From Hortaea werneckii (taxonomy: Eukaryota > Ascomycota > Dothideomycetes > Mycosphaerellales > Teratosphaeriaceae), in the NCBI GenBank assembly GCA_037044905.1, contig JBAOKB010000077.1:744001-808000 (forward strand): a stretch of 64,000 nt of DNA, read 5' to 3'. Numbering within the stretch: position 1 is the stretch's first letter; each line of letters opens with the position of its first letter. The notes beneath the pieces were generated by a model that searched no databases, was not told where the DNA came from, and worked only from the letters and a program-made list of their open reading frames with translations. A program made the translations under genes and the position numbers. Of the stretch, positions 54,023 through 64,000 are shown piece after piece.

Positions 54023-56612
54023 CTAAAGCATCATACTCCGCCTCCTCCCCGCCGCACCACCACCACTACCTGCACCGGCAGCACTACCATTGCTCCCCAC
54101 GCGCTCAGACGAAGAAGTGGTGGAAGTCCCTCTCCCAGCGGACCCAGTAGCCGAAGTCTTCAGACCTCCAACTCCAGTCCCAGTCCCAGCTCCACCTCCG
54201 GCTGCAGCAGAAGCCCCAGCCCCAGCAGGACTCGTAGAGTGAGAATCCCGATCCAAATCCCTCGGCACACTCGAATGTCTTCGATGGGTCTTCTTCTGCT
54301 GCTGGTTCATCAAACTAGCCGAAGTAGAAGAAGTAGAAGATGATGATGATAAGGGAGTCCTCCCTTTCTTGGGAGGATTACTTGGAGCTTTAGGGAGGTG
54401 GGAAGAAGTTGCTGTAGACGGAGGGGATGAGGGGTCGTTGAAGTCGTAGAGATCTAATTCGGCGAGTTTGGAGGTTGTGGTTTGGAGGGTTTCGTCGGTG
54501 GTGGTTGTGGAGGTGTTGGGTTGTTCTGGTTGTTGTTGTTGGAGGGAGAGACGTTTCCGTCTTCTGCTTCTGTCTTCGTTCGAGTCTGGGTGGTCCGTTG
54601 GCGAGAGGCGAGTATTGTCTTTGCGATTGGAAGCGGGAAGGTTTGCGGAGGAAGAGTGGGTATCAGGGGCTTCCTCAAAGTTGCCAGAGGGATGGGCTAC
54701 TCCTTGCTCTTCCTCTTCCTCCATCTTCACCGCGACCTCCTCCTTCACTGCCTCCGCCGAGGACGGCAGACCTTTCCACGCCTCCTCATCATCCTCCGTA
54801 GGCTCCGGCTTGATGAACACCTCTCCATCTCCCACTTCCTCCTTCTCCCCAATCTTCCTACCCTTCCGCTGCTGTTCCTCAACCGGAACCTTCCTCTCCC
54901 CTGTCACCGTCACACCCGAAGCAGTCGAAGATTTCCTCCTAGAGTCCTGAAGCCCAGTCACGGCATCTACCATCCCTCGACCCGGCCGACGCATCTTCGC
55001 AACTAGGCTGGGTTCGGCATAGTTGACTGCGGAGCGGGCACGCCGACTAGGTCTTCCGCTGGCTCCTGCTGCTCCTCCGCCGCCTTCTGTTGAGGCCGTG
55101 GAGAGCGTGGAGAGATCGGTAGGGGGTGGGGTGCCTGCTCTTGTTTCCGGTTGAGAAGGTTGGCGGGCAGAAGGTTCTGAGGGAGGGGGCGAGAAGATGT
55201 CGGTGGGTGCAGCTGGGGTTTTGGGTGGTGGTTCCGTTGGGGCATCTGCAGTCGGCGGTGGGATTTCGACCGTGGGAAGAATGTTTGTGTCGTCGTGAGA
55301 AGGCGAGGGTTGAGGAATATTAGATGCCCGGCGATTTCTGGATTGCCCGCGAGCTGAGACAGGATTGGATTTCGGTGCTGGCTTCTCCGGCTTCTTGCTC
55401 TCTTCTTTCTCGGGCTTGTTCGGTTTGCCTGTAGCGGGTGCACTGTTCTTTCGAGGGGATTGGTTGACGGACTTGTCGCCCAATACTTTGCGTACAGGCT
55501 TCGATGGTGTGGTCGCAACATGCTGTACGGTCTCCGCTGATGATTGCTGGGCTGACTCGTTTTCAATTTCTCTCTCAGCCTCTGCGACTATAGCCTTGCT
55601 ATCCCCCTTGCGACTGAATGTGAAATCAGCTTGAGTCGGGGGCTTGATAGGCTGATCAATTTCGCGATCAGATAATTTCCTCTTTGCGCCTGTTCGCAGC
55701 ATGGTCGAAGGCTCGGCGTCGCTCTTCTCTGGTGACTGAGGCAGGATAGAGTGCCGTCGGATCTCGAGCTTCGGCTGACCATCTTTCCGTCTCCGTCTCG
55801 TTTCAAGATTGACCGACAGACCAGGCAGACCATCATCCTCTCCTGCTCTCGATGGCGACACCTGTGTCGGAGAAGCAGGCGCTTTCTCAGGATCACCATA
55901 GTCAAAATGCGCGACCGGCGGCGGTCCAAGATCCGGACTCTCATTACTCCCCGTCCCGCTCAACCGGATAGCCTGAATCTCCTCCGCATTCAGTGTCCGG
56001 CGTGGGTACAGCTTATCCTCCACAATCGTCGGCATCTGAGTATCGCGCATCAATTCGGCCAAAGGCTGTCGCTCCCGCCACTGTCCCTCCATCATCGGCT
56101 TCCCCACCGACCTCTCGCTCCGCGGTTCTTGCTCCTCCGCCGCCGCTTCCTCTAACCCTTCCACCACCCCGCTCAACTCCCCGATCTTGGCCAACAGGGC
56201 ATCTTTCACTTTCCTCACCGCATCGCTGCTAATCTTCCCCCTCGCGGTGAACAGTTCGCCTTCCAGTCGGAAGGCCTTCTCGCGCAGCTCCAAATTGTCG
56301 CTTAGTAGCCTGCTCACCTCCAGCTCCAGACTCCGGATCCTCAGGCTCTGGCTGGAATTGTTCTTGGCGAGCTCGCGGTTCTGGCGGATAAAGCGGCGTT
56401 TCACTTCGAGGAAGTCAGTAGGTGGAGGGACGGGGACGGGTCTACTCTTGGTGCGCATTGTTGCGCCTGCTGGGCAAGGGAACACGGGTGATGGTTCGGG
56501 CTCGTGAAGAAGAGGGTAACTTACAAGCATCGACATTTTCGCCTCCTGCTGCGGCCAGATTGGAGGTGGTGGGGTTGGCAGGCGCGGTGGGCGGCTCGTT
56601 CAGCCGGGCCAT
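54023..56612 (-). CDS. SGO1: Shugoshin
   Basis: Two exons on the minus strand, 56612-56525 and 56469-54023, with a 55-nt intron, give 844 residues. The N-terminal coiled coil runs at about 49-105 (VKRRFIRQNRELAKNNSSQ and the following heptads), the PP2A-binding region. The middle is disordered, rich in Pro, Ser and charged residues. The C-terminal SGO motif lies at about 500-525 (PSRRARSAVNYAEPSL then KMRRPGR), which binds phosphorylated histone H2A at centromeres. Shugoshin protects cohesin at centromeres in meiosis and helps tension sensing in mitosis. The first exon (MARLNEPP to VDA) was added from the sequence; the later frame's own upstream extension lies in the intron. The 300-residue tail after the SGO motif is low-complexity with poly-Gln, poly-Ser and Gly/Ala blocks. 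Confidence 0.93.
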
Positions 56613-57069
56613 ATGCTATTGCTGTCGCTATGGCTGTTGTTTATCTCGGTTCCGTCTCTGCTCCTGCTGGTCATACGAATGGATGTAGCCGATGTCGTGA
56701 TAATGTTGCTGGTCGCTAGTTAAGTAGTGATAGACTGAATGCACGTCTCTTCTTCCGGCTGTGTAATTCCTGTGTGTATATCCAGTGGTTCAGTACGATA
56801 CCTAGGTAGTCAGCTTGCCGCCAGCCGAAACTTAGCTGTTTGTTTGGCAGCCCGTTGGCAGGTGCGACGGGCATCAGTCTTGGCACTCTCTAATGCCGGC
56901 GCGTCCCCGTCGCGCGTTATGTGCGCGGGGCAAGACGCTTCTTGGGAGCCCAAACTCCTTTGGGCGTGTTGCGACTGAACTCTACGCGCTTGATCCGGTC
57001 CTACCTCTGGCCTCGCATCTGAACCGCATCGCATCGCATCACGACCTAGACCACGAACTCACGGCGACA
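56613..57069. promoter_or_regulatory. Divergent promoter between SGO1 and DAD2
   Basis: 457 nt separate the start codons of shugoshin (-) and the DASH subunit (+). Both core promoters lie here. I could not identify a specific factor site by eye. Confidence 0.55.
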
Positions 57070-57660
57070 ATGTCCTACGCTCACCACCGCCAAACCACTC
57101 TCCCCTCGCACCTCTCCCGTCCATCCTCCGGCTTTGGCGGCAGCGCAGGTAAATCGCAGTCCTCAGCGCTGCAAGCCCGCATCAATGAGAAGAAAGTCGA
57201 GCTTGAGAATCTCCGCCAGCTACGCGACCTCTCCGGTGGTCTGGCAGGACAGATGCAGCAACTAGAAGAGAAGCTCAGTACCCTGAGCTCGGGGACGGAA
57301 GCCGTAGCGGCCGTGATGGGCAATTGGAATAATGTTCTAAGAGCCGTACATATGGCTAGTGGTGAGTATTTTCTATCTCTGCTACTCCTACTCAATCTCT
57401 TCCCCCTCGTAGAGACTGAGGAGCATGGATGCGGTTGAGTCTTAGCAATAGCGATAGGCAGGCTAACTCGCTCGGTTTCCCTTCTAGCTAAAATCCCCAA
57501 GCCGGCCGAGAATGATGAGGCAGCAACTGCAGCGACCGCAGAGGAAGAACAATTACCGCAGACTCTAGTCCGGATTCCAGTCCACCAGGCGGAGCAGGCG
57601 CAGAGGGAACAGGAAGCTGCTGCGGCTGCGGCCGCTAATGGCGGTGAGACAGGGGAGTGA
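57070..57660 (+). CDS. DAD2: DASH complex subunit Dad2
   Basis: Two exons, 57070-57361 and 57488-57660, with a 126-nt intron, give 154 residues. The core (about 33-98) matches Dad2: ALQARINEKKVELENLRQLRD, LAGQMQQLEEKLSTLSSGTEAV, and NWNNVLRAVHMASAKI. This is a short coiled-coil protein of the DASH/Dam1 ring, which couples kinetochores to microtubule ends. The N-terminal 30 and C-terminal 55 residues are low-complexity (Ser/His-rich; Glu/Ala-rich). The ATG at 57070 begins the family-like MSYAHHRQ segment; an in-frame extension to 56893 looks like leader. It is divergent from shugoshin, another chromosome segregation gene. Confidence 0.94.
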
Positions 57661-58513
57661 GAGGAGGGAAAGAAAGGAAGCCTTGAAATGAGTCAAGAAT
57701 CATAACAACAAAGCTATCGGTTCAGGAAAATTTGAACTGCGACCGACTGGTGTACCGCCGACGAGACAGAGAACCGCCTTATCACCGCGGACCCGTCAAC
57801 ACTTCCTCGAAACTCACCCGATACCCAGACCATACGCCCTCGCGAGCTCTGGTCTCAGGATCAGAAGCGCCGACAACCGCCGTGACAGCCGCGGATGTGC
57901 TGTTAGTCCTGGTTGGCGAAGCGGTTGCACGCGAAAACAGAAGGAAGACCAGAGCAGTGAGCAGAAGAATCATTTAATACTACTGCTACTGCAGACGTGC
58001 TGCAGCGCCTCGTAAAGCAATTATTTTATACTTCTAAGTAGCTTCTCGAAAGATCATGCTTCGAGACATCTATTGTTTCTGTATCCCCTTTCTGCTCATT
58101 TCTTGGACACTTCTTTTGCCACGCTCCTGGCTTCCGCTCGACTTGACGGCTACTCATCTATCTTTCTAGTACCCTACACTGGATAGGCTTCCGGTGTTTG
58201 CTTTTGGGTTGGCGTTGTGTGGGAAATTCATCTTGTTTCCCTGTGGCGGGTCTCGTCTACAGTCTCGCGATTTCGCGCGTTCCAGGGAGATATCGTAATG
58301 CGCGCTCGGGAGCGTATTTGCTGTATTGTTGCGGGTGACCCTAGGTGGGTCCAGCTTCTGAGCGGCCATGTTCGTTTCCACACCGTCGTATCCTACGCGG
58401 CGAGACTGCTCTTCCACCCATCGTTTCTCGGGATCATCTTGGCACCGCCCCCAAAGAAACCCCTGCAATGTCTGAATTCCAGTCAAGATTTCCATCCTGC
58501 CTCGCAGATCCTT
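57661..58513. other. Intergenic region
   Basis: The 0.85-kb gap between the convergent DAD2 and YPI1 genes. It contains one small frame with a signal-peptide-like start, listed separately. No other feature was seen. Confidence 0.5.
57782..57973 (-). CDS. Possible small secreted protein
   Basis: A 63-residue minus-strand frame begins with a hydrophobic stretch (MILLLTALVFLLFSRATAS) that looks like a signal peptide, followed by a Ser/Thr/Val-rich segment and a charged end. It has no cysteine. It is not a known family, has no homology cue I can see, and lies in the gap between DAD2 and YPI1, so it may be chance. Confidence 0.2.
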   Translation of the reverse strand: MILLLTALVFLLFSRATASPTRTNSTSAAVTAVVGASDPETRAREGVWSGYRVSFEEVLTGPR

Positions 58514-58999
58514 TCACCCTTCCTGCCCCTCCTTCTTCTTCCCCCCTTTCCCCCCACCACCGCCCCCTCCATATCTCGGCTGCCGCTCATAAGCATTCGG
58601 ACTCGGCTTCCTCTCCCTCCCTTTTCCCTTCCCCTTGCCGTTCCCTCCCGCCCTCTGCGCCCGACTCAAATCCGGCTCCGAATCCTCGCTGTCACTACTC
58701 GACGACGATGAGGAGGAGGAATCCTCCCCCGCCGACGACTCCGCCCCGTCGTGCGGCTTGTGGTAGATGCAGCAGACTTTGGAGGACTTCTTGCCCATCC
58801 CTTCGTTGTCTACGACGTCTTCGGCCCATCGGACGTGGGGGGATGGTGAGGTGGTGGGTTGTTGTGGGGTTTCTTCTGCTGCGCGTAGGCGGAGGGTGGG
58901 TGGGGCGGAGGGGCCGGAGGCGTGGCTTGTTATGGTTTGGGAACCGGAGGTTGGGGCATTGTTGGAGGTGCGAAGGTGGGTGGGTGGATGGTTGGACAT
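58514..58999 (-). CDS. YPI1: Protein phosphatase 1 regulator Ypi1
   Basis: A single exon gives 161 residues. The core LRLRAAEET then VRWAEDVVDNEGMGKKSSKVCCIYHKP is the signature of the Ypi1/inhibitor-3 family: VRWAEDVVDNE gives the PP1-docking RVxW-like site and KVCCIYH the second conserved block. The tail is Ser-rich acidic then Gly/Lys-rich, all apparently disordered. Ypi1 binds PP1 (Glc7) and Sds22 and helps PP1 reach the nucleus. It is divergent from CRM1, 723 nt apart. Confidence 0.93.
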   Translation of the reverse strand: MSNHPPTHLRTSNNAPTSGSQTITSHASGPSAPPTLRLRAAEETPQQPTTSPSPHVRWAEDVVDNEGMGKKSSKVCCIYHKPHDGAESSAGEDSSSSSSSSSDSEDSEPDLSRAQRAGGNGKGKGKGRERKPSPNAYERQPRYGGGGGGGKGGKKKEGQEG

Positions 59000-59722
59000 G
59001 GCTTTGGCGGGATGAGTGGGAGGTTATCGCTTTGGTCTGGAGAGATGGGGGTGGTAATGATGTTAGTCGTTTGAGTTTCTGGAAAGGGTCGTTAGTCTGG
59101 ATCCTTCGTGACGTTGTTAATTGGCGGGTATGGGATTTGGTCTGCCGTAGTCTGCCCCTCGCACATGGATTAGTAATGAGCGGTTCAGCCACCTCGAGCT
59201 GCCAGCATGGGAAGTGGCTCGATAGTGGGTTTTCATAGGCTCCCATATGCATTCGAGGAGCGTAACACTGCCGATAGCTGTATCTCGAAGCGTTCTCTCC
59301 TCCGTCGGTGACTCCAGCTAATGAGGCCCCTATCACATTGATTAGAAATTGCTTATGATTTGAGTGAAAGATGCGGCCGGCTGCCTGATTCAGCGCCTGC
59401 AAACACTGAACTGACCGTCTCCACATCCATCCACGCGCTTCTTCAACGCTACCACCGCCACGCAAACTCTTCGTTTCTTCTGACCGACACAACCCCATTC
59501 CCACCCACCCTCTCACACATCCACCAAACAAACGATCCCGGCGTGTACACTCTACACATTCCCACGCACGCGCTCGACTGCCCGCTGCTGCATGAGACAG
59601 GCCTAAGCAGCTTCGAAGCGGTCTACGCGCAGTTCACCCACCTTTGAACCTCTCGATACCGACTGCACGCGTCGCCAGACCAATCCACGAACACTACCAC
59701 TACTCTCCTCCCCGCCGCCAAC
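59000..59722. other. Divergent promoter region of YPI1 and CRM1
   Basis: The gap of 723 nt separates the two starts. A 95-codon plus-strand frame (59360-59647) lacks an ATG at its start and shows no known domain; it probably falls in the CRM1 leader. Confidence 0.5.
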
Positions 59723-62700
59723 ATGGCTATGACCATGGATGACCTCGACGCCACCGTGCGCGCCTTCTACGAGGGCCGCGGTGAGCAGCAGAAAGCTGCC
59801 CAGGCCACTCTCAACCAGTTCAAGGAGAACCCGGACAGCTGGCTCATGGTCGATAAGATTTTGCAAGATGCACAGTACCCTCAGACCAAATACCTCGGCC
59901 TGCAAGTGCTGGACAATGTGATCATGACGAGGTGGAAGGTGCTGCCGCGTGACCAGTGCCAGGGCATCCGTAACTTTGTCGTCAACTTTATTATCCAGAT
60001 GAGCTCGACTGAAGAGAGCTTGCGCAAGGAGCGTGCACTGCTGAACAAACTGAACCTGGTGCTGGTATCCATTCTGAAGCAGGAGTGGCCACACAACTGG
60101 CCTACATTCATCAACGAGATCGTGAGCAGCTGTCGGAGCTCGCTGCCCATCTGCGAGAACAACATGGCGATTTTGAGATTACTGAGTGAAGAGGTGTTTG
60201 ACTTTTCCGCCGACCAGATGACAAGTACCAAGACGAAACAGCTTAAGCAGAGCATGTGCGACGAGTTCACTAGTATCTACAACCTTTGCTCAGAGATCTT
60301 GCGGACAGCGGACCAGGCGTCTCTTATCAAGGCGACGCTGGAGACGCTGCTTCGATTCCTGAACTGGATCCCGCTGGGCTACATCTTCGAGACTCCGCCG
60401 GGCGGAGTGAGCTTGATCGAGACGCTGCGCAGCCGGTTCTTGGAAGCGCCGGAATTCAGGAACATCACATTGAAATGTCTGACAGAGATTGGAGGCCTGC
60501 AGACAGAGCACAACTTCAACGACAAGTTGGTGCTTATGTTCACAGAAACGCTGACGACTATCAGCAAGATCATCCCGCTCTCGCTCGATCTGAAGACGAC
60601 ATACGCATCTTCGAACAGCCGTGATCAGGACTTTGTGCAGAATCTGGCCCTGTTCCTGTGCACATTCTTCTCCAACCACCTCAACATCATCGAGAATCTT
60701 CCTAACCAGGACTACCTGCTCCACGGCCACTTCTACCTCATCCGGATATCGCAGATCGAAGACCGTGAGATTTTCAAAATCTGTCTGGAGTACTGGACGA
60801 AACTGGTATGCGAGCTTTACGATGAGATGCAGCAGCTGCCCATCACTGACATCAACCCCTTGGTAAATCTGGGAGTGGCGGGCCTGCAGAATGGAGGTGC
60901 TCCGAACCCACAGGCAATGCAGAATTATCCGCTGCGGAAGCACAAGTACACTGAGGTACTGTCAAATCTGCGCCAGGTGATGATTGAGAAGATGGTGAGG
61001 CCAGAAGAGGTGCTGATTGTGGAGAACGACGAGGGTGAGATTGTAAGAGAGTTTGTCAAAGAGAGTGACACGATTCAGCTTTACAAGACGACGAGAGAAT
61101 GTCTGGTCTTCCTCACACACTTGGACGTTGTCGACACAGAACAAATCATGTCTGAGAAGCTCGCGCGTCAAGTAGACGGGACTGAATGGAGTTGGGCCAA
61201 TTGTAACACTCTCTGCTGGGCCATCGGTTCTATATCTGGCGCCATGAACGAGGAGACCGAGAAGCGCTTCCTGGTTACAGTCATCAAGGACTTGCTCGGG
61301 TTGACGGAAATGAAGCGCGGAAAGGACAACAAGGCCGTGGTGGCGTCTAACATCATGTACATTGTCGGCCAATACCCACGTTTCTTGAAGGCGCATTGGA
61401 AATTCCTCAAGACGGTGGTCAACAAGCTGTTCGAGTTCATGCACGAGACCCACGAGGGCGTCCAGGATATGGCTTGCGATACCTTCATCAAGATCGCGAG
61501 CAAATGCCGTCGCCACTTCGTCATTCAGCAGCCTGGCGAGAGCGAGGCCTTCATCGACGAGATTGTACGCACGATGCGGAAAATTACCTGTGACCTGAGT
61601 CCCCAGCAGATCCACACCTTCTATGAAGCTTGCGGATACATGATCAGCGCACAGGGGCATAAGAACACCCAGGAGCGTCTGATTGCGGAGCTCATGGGCC
61701 TGCCGAACCAGGCATGGGACCAGATCATCCAGAGTGCCCACCAGGATCCGAATATCCTCCAAGACTCAGAAACCATCAAGATTATCGGCAATATTATGAA
61801 GACGAACGTTGCGGCCTGCAGTTCCATCGGGTCGTACTTCTACCCCCAGATCGGCCGCATCTATATGGACATGCTGACCATGTACCGTGCCGCTTCGCAG
61901 CTCATTGACGAGGCGGTGCAGCGCGACGGCAACATCGCGACTAAGATGCCGAAGGTCCGAGGCCTGCGGACCATCAAGAAGGAGATTCTCAAATTGATCA
62001 CAACGTATGTGGAGAAGGCGGATGATCTGGAGATGGTGCAGCAGACGTTGGTGCCGCAGCTGCTGGAGGCTATCCTGCTGGATTACAAGCGCAATGTGCC
62101 GGATGCGAGGGAGGCGGAGGTTTTGGCGGTCATTACCGTTTTGGTCGGCAAGCTCCAGGTACGTTGGACTCCCAAGACTACGCGTTTTATGGCCGAGGTG
62201 CGTGGCCCAGGATTGAAGGACACTGGTGGTGCGATTAGTTTGTTGGTCGCATCACGGATGTGCCGCGAAGGGACTTTTTTTTTTTTTCTTTTTTTGAGGA
62301 GTATGGTTCATGATGATGAGCGCTGACACTTCTTTTTAACAGGGTATGATGACCGAACAGGTACCGCCTATCCTCGACGCCATCTTCGAATGCACCCTCG
62401 ACATGATCAACAAGGACTTCTCCGAGTACCCCGAACACAGAGTGGAGTTCTTCAAGCTCCTTCGCGTCATCAACCAACGCTGTTTCCCCGCCCTCCTCAA
62501 GCTCGACCAAGCCCACTTCAAGCTCGTGATCGACAGCTGCATGTGGGCATCCAAGCACGACAACCGGGCCGTCGAAGGCGAAGGCCTGAACATGTGCATC
62601 GAGCTCATCAGCAACATGGCCGACCAGACCGACCAGTCCACCTGCGACGCCTTCTTCCGCTCCTTCTACACCACCATCCTGCAAGACGTCTTCTTCGTCC

Positions 62701-63137
62701 TCACCGACTCCGACCACAAAGCCGGCTTCAAGTACCAATCCCTCCTCCTCGCCCGCATGTTCTGGCTCGTCGGCGCCGAGAAGATCCAGTCCCCCATCTA
62801 CGACGAGTCCCAAGCCCCCGCGGGTTCCGTCTCCAACAAGGACTTCCTCTCCACCTTCGTCGCCTCCCTCCTCTCCAACGCTTTCCCCAACCTCTCCGCC
62901 CCGCAGATCACGGGCTTCATCCGTAACTTGTTCGACAGTACCGACGACATCGTCAAGTTTAAGCTTATCCTTAGGGATTTCCTTATTCAGTTGAAGGAGT
63001 TCGCGGGAGATAATGCGGAGTTGTTCACCGAGGATCGCGAACTGGCGGCTAAGGAGCAGAAGGAGAAGGAGAGGGAGAGGGGGATGAAGGTCGGTGGGTT
63101 GTTGAAGCCAAGTGAGATTGAGGATGATGAGCTTTGA
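59723..63137 (+). CDS. CRM1: Exportin-1 / CRM1 nuclear export receptor
   Basis: Two exons, 59723-62158 and 62343-63137, with a 184-nt intron that contains a T-rich block, give 1076 residues, the usual family length. The N-terminal importin-beta domain is at about 30-100 (AQATLNQFKENPDSW). The CRM1-specific HEAT repeats, including the NES-binding groove, run through the middle (KRGKDNKAVVASNIMYIVGQ), and the C-terminal acidic EDDEL tail is present. CRM1 binds leucine-rich nuclear export signals with Ran-GTP and carries proteins out of the nucleus. The residue where human CRM1 has the reactive Cys528 is Thr here (T528, in GLTEMKRG), as in Saccharomyces T539. Start is chosen at MAMTMDDLD, with MTMDDL as an alternative two codons later. 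Confidence 0.97.
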
Positions 63138-64000
63138 ATCGAGGAAGAAGTGGGGTTGAGTCGGGGGTTTGGAGGGGAAGATGCAGATGGAGGAGTTGGG
63201 ATCGTGGATGAGGTTGCTGAGGCGATGGGGCTGTGAACAATGAAGGCTTCCTTCTGAAAACGACCCTCTCCCGTCGCCTGGCCTTTCTCATGCGTTCGTC
63301 TCCGTCAGCTATCCCTCGGCTCTCGAAAGGATGGCGCAGGATCCAGCCGCACGAGTGGACCGTCCGACAGATATCGACGGCAGGAGAAGCTTAACATGGA
63401 TTAGTGGTACAGCGCGCGCTTGCGCCTGGCATAAGTTGATTGCCCAAACACAAGCTAAGGAGAAAAGAAAAAAATCAAAGCAGTTGAAAAGACTTCGGGC
63501 AAAGAAGCCGAGGAAAAGGAAAAGAAAAAAAAGACCCGAAAAAAACTTCCTTCCTCTGTTTTACATCAGAAAGCGGGTATACCCCTTCGACTACTTCCTA
63601 CATTTGAACTGGGAAGTGGCGCGGATTCTTTTTTTAGGCGAAGAAGACAAAGTGGCGAAAAATGGAGGTATATTTGAAGAAATGAAAAGGATTCCAATTT
63701 CATGAAGACCTTCCCTGTTCTACACGGTCGTGGGCTTTTTCTTCTCTTCTTTTTCCCACATTTGATTCGCCCTTGACTTTAACTTCTGATGCATCCTGAA
63801 TGCCCTCCTCGTGAGTCCGCGTCCCTCTTCCTTGACGTGCGTGGTGGAGTCCCTCGTTCCTCTAGATTTCCACACGTGTTACACCCCGGTCCTCCGTCTC
63901 TATCTCCGCGCTATATCTCGCCCGTTCAACCACACGAACAGCCAACTGATGCTAATCATAACCCTCCGGCGCCAGGTCCGACACCACTGCAGACTTCCCG
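63138..64000. other. Downstream region of CRM1 to window end
   Basis: The stretch contains a Lys/Arg-rich 124-codon frame (63331-63705) that looks like a chance product of an A/G-rich block (63460-63545). From about 63790 the DNA is C/T-rich and may belong to the leader of a gene beyond the window. No gene is supported. Confidence 0.5.

Noticed and set aside
59360..59647. 95-codon frame upstream of CRM1
   Set aside because: It lacks an ATG at its start and probably lies in the CRM1 leader.
63331..63705. 124-codon Lys/Arg-rich plus-strand frame
   Set aside because: The basic residues come from an A/G-rich block; there is no domain and it sits just past CRM1.
1..64000. CRISPR arrays, bacterial operons, phage or insertion sequences
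   Set aside because: The window is eukaryotic nuclear DNA; I saw no array, integrase, transposase or reverse transcriptase motif.

Overview
The window is nuclear DNA of a filamentous ascomycete (Pezizomycotina). Gene models have short introns, mostly about 50-70 nt, with GT donors, AG acceptors and visible CTAAC/CTAAT branch sites. The gene set includes a metR/cys-3-type bZIP factor, shugoshin, the DASH subunit Dad2, Ypi1, CRM1, an Ecl1-type protein and a GH76 enzyme. A dothideomycete is my best guess from overall style; the sequence does not prove it. I built 24 protein-coding models, 23 of them with both ends inside the window, plus one intron-containing tRNA-Leu(AAG). All exon joins were made by eye. 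Every spliced model sums to a whole number of codons.

Layout. 0-10.3 kb: a 5'-truncated gene of unknown function, a cytochrome b2-type dehydrogenase, an aldo-keto reductase (-), the bZIP regulator, a stretch with two long poly(C) runs and a decayed tandem repeat, then a TatD-type nuclease. 10.3-21 kb: a DUF7918-like protein (-), a secreted glutaminase-A-like enzyme (-), a YciI-like protein (-), a 2.4-kb stretch holding an interrupted reading frame, tRNA-Leu, and methionine aminopeptidase 2 (-). 21.5-37.9 kb: a block of metabolic genes. It holds a DAO-type oxidase and a Liz1/Fen2-type transporter (divergent), a methyltransferase (-), a secreted carboxylesterase, an EamA transporter (-), a hotdog thioesterase, an FAD monooxygenase and a short-chain dehydrogenase. 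38-43 kb: a p24 cargo receptor (-), a formate/nitrite transporter and an Ecl1-type protein (-). 43-48 kb is gene-poor and rich in homopolymers. 48-53 kb: a Ser/Thr-rich membrane sensor-like protein (-) and a GH76 enzyme (-). 53.39-53.72 kb is a perfect (GAA)n tract of about 328 nt. 54-63.1 kb: shugoshin (-) divergent from DAD2, YPI1 (-) divergent from CRM1.

How genes relate. The right end is housekeeping: chromosome segregation (SGO1, DAD2), PP1 control (YPI1) and nuclear export (CRM1). The middle block looks like accessory small-molecule metabolism with uptake, oxidation, methyl transfer and ester cleavage functions, but I see no polyketide synthase, NRPS or terpene synthase backbone. I found no convincing mobile element, CRISPR array or defence system, and nothing I would call a new biological system. 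The most unusual DNA is the repeat material: the GAA tract, the sense-strand poly(C) runs downstream of two genes, and the decayed tandem repeat near 8.4-8.8 kb.
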